From assembly GCA_934309145.1 (NCBI GenBank), contig CAKRCW010000003.1, forward strand, positions 124,001-188,000: 64,000 nt of DNA. The letters are read 5' to 3'. The notes under the pieces were generated by a model. It saw only the letters and a list, made by a program, of their open reading frames with translations. It was not told the origin of the DNA and ran no database searches. Positions 60,470 through 64,000 of the stretch are shown piece by piece (the stretch's first letter is position 1; each line of letters opens with the position of its first letter). Origin of the DNA: an uncultured Lachnospiraceae bacterium (GTDB lineage Bacteria; Bacillota; Clostridia; Lachnospirales; Lachnospiraceae). The translations under genes were made by a program, and so were the position numbers.

Positions 60470-61391
60470 GCTGGGAATATGTGACACGGATTCACACTAC
60501 AGTATGGGGCTTATGGAATATATAAATATGCATGCTAATATACCACTCAAGTGTATTGCATTTTCGTCTATTAGGTGCATGGCAGAGAGTGTAAGTAAGG
60601 GTGAACTTGATATTGCTTTGATAGATGAGGCTATGGAAGTAAATACTCTTGATGGGATTTTTGAGGGAATTCCACTTATAAGGCTGACGACACATAAGAT
60701 GAGAAGTGACGGGGCGAATGACATATATAAATATCAGAATGTGGAATATATTGTGGAAGCTCTGCTTGGAGGGTTAGAGAGCCTGCATAGGAATATCAGG
60801 GTGGAACAGAGAATATATGGTGTGTATTCTCCTATTGGAAGGTGTGGAAAAACAAGACTTGCAATGGGAATATGCAGTTACCATGGCAAAAGTCTTTACA
60901 TAGGAATGGAAGATTATCCGTCTGTGTATGTGGATGATAGCTCGGACATGGAGGCTTGCAGAGAAAAGTTTATGTATTATTGGATAAGCAAGAATATAAA
61001 AATTATGGATTGTATAATGGATTTATCAGAGAAGAAGGGAGGTTTTTCACGCATATGTGGAGCTATGTATTTTGCTGATAACAGGCAGATATTATCAGAA
61101 CATATAAGCTGGCTGTCTGATATTCTCAGGAAGGATGGCACATATAACAGAGTAGTATTTGATATGGGAACAGGTTCGTTATCGGATGTTTCGCTGCTTA
61201 ACTCTTTTGATTCGGTGTTTATCCCTGTGTTGAATGATATGGTATCTAAAAGGAAGCTTAAAGTATTTAGTGATTTGTGCAGCAAAGGTATATGCAGCTT
61301 GTCCAAGGACAGAATTATGGAGGTTGTTGTGCCGGATGGCGAATATGACAGTACAGAAATTATGGAATATGTGAAGGGTGAGAATATATAG
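60459..61391 (+). CDS. tadZ: TadZ/CpaE-like ATPase of the Tad locus
   Basis: The protein has 310 residues, with a GTG start at 60459 after GGGGGTG and 11 bases of overlap with the prepilin peptidase gene. The N-terminal 110 residues look like a receiver fold without its aspartate set. The ATPase part has VYSPIGRCGKTRLAMGI, a P-loop-like motif that lacks the first lysine of MinD/ParA proteins, then FDMGTGSLSD as a Walker B analog. TadZ/CpaE places the Tad pilus at a cell site. Confidence 0.72.
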   Translation: MNYRLGICDTDSHYSMGLMEYINMHANIPLKCIAFSSIRCMAESVSKGELDIALIDEAMEVNTLDGIFEGIPLIRLTTHKMRSDGANDIYKYQNVEYIVEALLGGLESLHRNIRVEQRIYGVYSPIGRCGKTRLAMGICSYHGKSLYIGMEDYPSVYVDDSSDMEACREKFMYYWISKNIKIMDCIMDLSEKKGGFSRICGAMYFADNRQILSEHISWLSDILRKDGTYNRVVFDMGTGSLSDVSLLNSFDSVFIPVLNDMVSKRKLKVFSDLCSKGICSLSKDRIMEVVVPDGEYDSTEIMEYVKGENI

Positions 61392-61393
61392 AT

Positions 61394-62632
61394 ATGCAGA
61401 GCAGAAAGAACAGAATAAGGAAGAAGGTTATGGACTGTCTTGACCTTAGCAGGGAGTTAAATGATGAGGAGGTTGGAGGTGTAATTGACAGGTGTATTTT
61501 AGAGGAGGCGGCCCATGAATATATTCCTGTTAAGGAGAAAGTGAGGCTCAAAGCAGAGATATTTAATTCACTCAGGAGATTGGATGTACTTACGGAGTAT
61601 CTTGAAGCTGAGGATATAACTGAGATTATGGTTAATGGTTACAGAGATATTTTTGTTGAGAAAAATGGGAGACTTGAACGTGTAGACAGTGCATTTGAGA
61701 GTGAAGAAAAACTGCTGTCGGTGATACAACAGATAGTTGCAGGGTGCAACAGAAGAATTAATGAGGCTGAGCCTATTGTTGATGCAAGACTTAAGGGTGG
61801 CTCTCGTGTAAATATAGTGTTGCAGCCAGTTTCTGTGGACGGACCAATAGTTACGATTAGAAGATTTCCTAAGGAAGCATTTGATATGAACAGGCTGATT
61901 GCACTTGGGGCTATCAGTCAGGAGGTGGCAGATTTACTTGGCATGTTAGTGGTGTCGGGATATAACATCTTTGTGTCTGGAGGAACAGGTTCCGGCAAGA
62001 CTACATTTTTAAATGCATTGTCCGGTTATATCCCTAAGTCTGAGAGGGTGATTACCATAGAGGATTCGGCTGAGCTTCAGCTAAAGGGTATAGATAATCT
62101 TGTAAGGCTTGAGGCGAGACCGTCTAATGTTGAGGGTAACAATGCTGTCACGATAAGGGAGCTTATAAGGACGAGTCTTAGAATGAGACCTGACAGAATA
62201 ATTGTGGGCGAGGTAAGGGATGAGGCAGCAATAGATATGCTTGCAGCAATGAACACGGGGCATGATGGAAGTTTAAGTACAGGACATGCAAATTCGTGTG
62301 AGGATATGATTAAACGTCTGGAGACCATGGTGCTTATGGGACTTGATATACCGCTCGTGGCAGTTAAGCAGCAGATAGCGTCAGCGGTAGATGTGATTAT
62401 ACATTTGTCAAGAATGCATGATGGTTCTAGAAAGGTATGGAAAATATGTGAGGTAGTAGGTATGAAAAATGGTGAGATAAAGCTTAGTACATTGTTTGAA
62501 ATTAATGAGTACAATAGTGCACTTAATAATGCCCGTGGTATGTTCAGAAAGGTTAATGATTTGATGAATATAGACAAACTGCTTCGGGCAGGAATGTTAG
62601 AGGTATATCAGGATGTACAGAGGGAGATATAA
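61394..62632 (+). CDS. tadA: Tad secretion ATPase TadA/CpaF
   Basis: The protein has 412 residues. ITEIMVNGYRDIFVEKNGRL, FVSGGTGSGKTTFLNALSG (Walker A near 198), RMRPDRIIVGEVRDEAAIDM and NTGHDGSLSTGHANS are the CpaF motifs. It is the hexameric ATPase that drives Flp pilus assembly. Start ATG at 61394, two bases after tadZ. Confidence 0.94.
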   Translation: MQSRKNRIRKKVMDCLDLSRELNDEEVGGVIDRCILEEAAHEYIPVKEKVRLKAEIFNSLRRLDVLTEYLEAEDITEIMVNGYRDIFVEKNGRLERVDSAFESEEKLLSVIQQIVAGCNRRINEAEPIVDARLKGGSRVNIVLQPVSVDGPIVTIRRFPKEAFDMNRLIALGAISQEVADLLGMLVVSGYNIFVSGGTGSGKTTFLNALSGYIPKSERVITIEDSAELQLKGIDNLVRLEARPSNVEGNNAVTIRELIRTSLRMRPDRIIVGEVRDEAAIDMLAAMNTGHDGSLSTGHANSCEDMIKRLETMVLMGLDIPLVAVKQQIASAVDVIIHLSRMHDGSRKVWKICEVVGMKNGEIKLSTLFEINEYNSALNNARGMFRKVNDLMNIDKLLRAGMLEVYQDVQREI

Positions 62633-63359
62633 GCTGTATATTCCCGACCGGGCATGGTGCGTGCAGGAGCTTGCTAAGATAGGTATTATTGGATTCCTTA
62701 TATTGTATCTGTTCTATGATTCATTTGCGTGGATATTTCTTGTTGTTCCTATTGGAATTGTAATCTGGAGAAATGATGATAAAAGATTTATTGAGAAGAG
62801 AAAAGACAGAGTTATAAGCGAATTTAAAGATATGATTAGCTTTCTGTCAGGTAATCTTAATGTTGGTTATTCATTGGAAAACAGCTTTGTAAGAACAGTG
62901 TCGGAGCTTTCTAAGTTATATGAAAATAAGTGTCTAATAGATACAGAGCTAAAGACGATTTTGCGTGGAATGAGATATGGTGAGAGACTTGAAGAGATGC
63001 TTTTAACGTTTGGTGAAAGGAGTGAAATAGCTGAAATCAAAGAATGTGCTGGACTTATAGCCGTTACTAAGCTTTATGGTGGAGATATGATAAGGGTTAT
63101 ACATCAGGTTTCGAGAAATCTTGATGAGCAGCATATTGCTAAAAACGAGATAGATACAACAATAGCTGCAAAACGTCTTGAGGGACGGGTGATGTTGTGC
63201 ATGCCATTTGCAATTATTATGTATATGAAAATTACAAATGCCGGATATATGGATGTGCTTTATGTCACAGGATATGGAAGGATTATAATGACGATTGCAG
63301 TTTTGTTAATTTTGGTTTCTTATGGTCTGATAGCCAGAATAACAAGGATTGAGGTGTAA
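62613..63359 (+). CDS. tadB: Tad inner membrane protein TadB (type II secretion F domain)
   Basis: The protein has 248 residues. Two N-terminal membrane spans (KIGIIGFLILYLFYDSFAWI, then FLVVPIGIVIW) are followed by the type II secretion F domain with FKDMISFLSGNLNVGYSLEN, GMRYGERLEEMLLTFGERSE, and a C-terminal membrane pair (IIMTIAVLLILVSYGL). It forms the membrane platform of the Tad system with TadC. The start overlaps tadA by 20 bases. Confidence 0.82.
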   Translation: MYRGRYKLYIPDRAWCVQELAKIGIIGFLILYLFYDSFAWIFLVVPIGIVIWRNDDKRFIEKRKDRVISEFKDMISFLSGNLNVGYSLENSFVRTVSELSKLYENKCLIDTELKTILRGMRYGERLEEMLLTFGERSEIAEIKECAGLIAVTKLYGGDMIRVIHQVSRNLDEQHIAKNEIDTTIAAKRLEGRVMLCMPFAIIMYMKITNAGYMDVLYVTGYGRIIMTIAVLLILVSYGLIARITRIEV

Positions 63360-63361
63360 AT

Positions 63362-64000
63362 ATGATTTTTATTAATATTGTTTTCTTTCTGCTGATATGC
63401 ATGCTGGCAATAATCAGCAGAAAGAACTATAGCAAATATAAGAATGAGGGGCATATAAAAGGCTTGTTTTTGTCTATGGGAGAGACAATATATGCAGGCA
63501 CGGGTAAATTGTTTGCCCAAGAAAAAATATCCTCAGATTTTAGAAAAATTAATATAGTGAGTGAAGCAAACATTAAGCTTATGACACATGAATATATGGT
63601 TAAGAACGCAGCCATATGCTTAGTGGTCGGTTTGGTGTTTAACCTGATATCTGCTTGTTCGTGTATATTATACAGATATCTTCCCCAATCATCGGATAAT
63701 ATCATTGAGCGGGCTGGGTATCAGGGAGATATTGAGCCACATGATATCTATATGAGTGTTGATGGTGAAACTTCAGTTTATGTGTTGCAGGTGTCACCTG
63801 TGATTTATACAAAGCAGGAATTTAAGGAACAGCTAGAAAGAGTTTACCTTGAGCTGGCTGAGGCAATGCCTGAAGATAATGAGAGCTTAGACAGCATCTA
63901 TACAGACATATTATTAAAGAGTAGTGACAGTACGGGGGCTTTCGATATTTTATGGCATTCTGACTATCCGGAGTATGTGACATCTTATGGAAAGGTTAAT
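63362..64000 (+). CDS. Tad-locus membrane protein with Ig-like extracytoplasmic region (3' end outside window)
   Basis: The frame is open to the window end, giving 213 residues from ATG 63362 (ribosome site GAGGTG). There is a short N-terminal membrane helix, a second span near 80-105 (AAICLVVGLVFNLISACSCI) and then an exported part with NESLDSIYTDILLKSSDSTG and ILWHSDYPEYVTSYGKV, which resembles atrophied bacterial Ig domains. It sits where TadC is expected, and clostridial TadC proteins often have such an extra domain before the F domain; whether the F domain follows cannot be seen. Confidence 0.6.
   Translation, partial: MIFINIVFFLLICMLAIISRKNYSKYKNEGHIKGLFLSMGETIYAGTGKLFAQEKISSDFRKINIVSEANIKLMTHEYMVKNAAICLVVGLVFNLISACSCILYRYLPQSSDNIIERAGYQGDIEPHDIYMSVDGETSVYVLQVSPVIYTKQEFKEQLERVYLELAEAMPEDNESLDSIYTDILLKSSDSTGAFDILWHSDYPEYVTSYGKVN

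Overview
The window comes from a motile, low-GC, Gram-positive anaerobe and most resembles Lachnospiraceae (Roseburia, Agathobacter, Lachnospira or Butyrivibrio type). The genus cannot be fixed from the sequence alone. The evidence is the flgM-flgN-flgK-flgL-fliW-csrA flagellar order, a short flagellin with a sigma-28-type promoter, ricT and spmB (Firmicute markers), a Tad pilus locus, and an F-type ATP synthase whose c subunit carries the sodium-binding residues. I see no rRNA, tRNA, CRISPR array, transposase or prophage gene.

Layout. (1) 1-4221 is the end of a flagellar rod operon. A rod-binding protein is followed by recD2, comF, a YvyF-type protein and a lipoprotein, closed by a terminator at 4303-4349. 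(2) 4477-11292 is flgM, flgN, two tandem flgK paralogs, a long flgL, fliW and csrA, ending at a strong terminator. (3) 11443-15817 is flaG, fliD, fliS, a chaperone-like gene and the flagellin gene. The flagellin gene has its own sigma-28-like promoter and a leader that shows a near-consensus CsrA hairpin. (4) 15940-35896 is a flagellin glycosylation island, more AT-rich in codon choice than its surroundings. It holds a Maf/DUF115 flagellin glycosyltransferase, legionaminic acid genes (legB, legC, ptmE, legI, legF, legG), a glycosyltransferase, a pyruvyl-transferase-like gene, a FemAB/GNAT acyltransferase, a PLP-fold aminotransferase, and a second block of GT2, fusion and TPR genes bracketed by two CgeB-like glycosyltransferases. 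(5) 35917-37413 (minus strand) is rpiB and tsaC/sua5. (6) 37639-44779 is the complete atp operon. (7) 44896-50581 is a lipoprotein on the minus strand and the tmk-yaaR-holB-ricT-trmN-rsmI replication and translation cluster. (8) 50570-58625 is mixed housekeeping: a lipoprotein, an XRE-like regulator, an AI-2E-family permease, a DUF815 AAA ATPase, a 34-residue membrane miniprotein, an Lrp regulator with an aminotransferase, trmL, a radical SAM protein and an orphan spmB. (9) 58771-64000 is a secreted C39-type peptidase and the start of a Tad pilus locus that runs off the window.

How the parts work together. FlgM, FliW and CsrA form the checkpoint that holds back late flagellar genes. FlgN, FliS and perhaps the 14357 gene escort filament-junction, cap and filament subunits. 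FlgK, FlgL, FliD and FliC build the distal filament. The Leg genes should make CMP-activated legionaminic acid, which the Maf protein can place on flagellin, with the remaining enzymes decorating that glycan. The ATP synthase is probably sodium-coupled.

The points most worth a second look are two genes (27220 and 60029) with near-perfect Shine-Dalgarno sequences followed at ideal spacing by ATT and no usable ATG, GTG or TTG; the CsrA hairpin in the flagellin leader; the sodium signature in AtpE; and the unusual tailoring genes of the glycan island.
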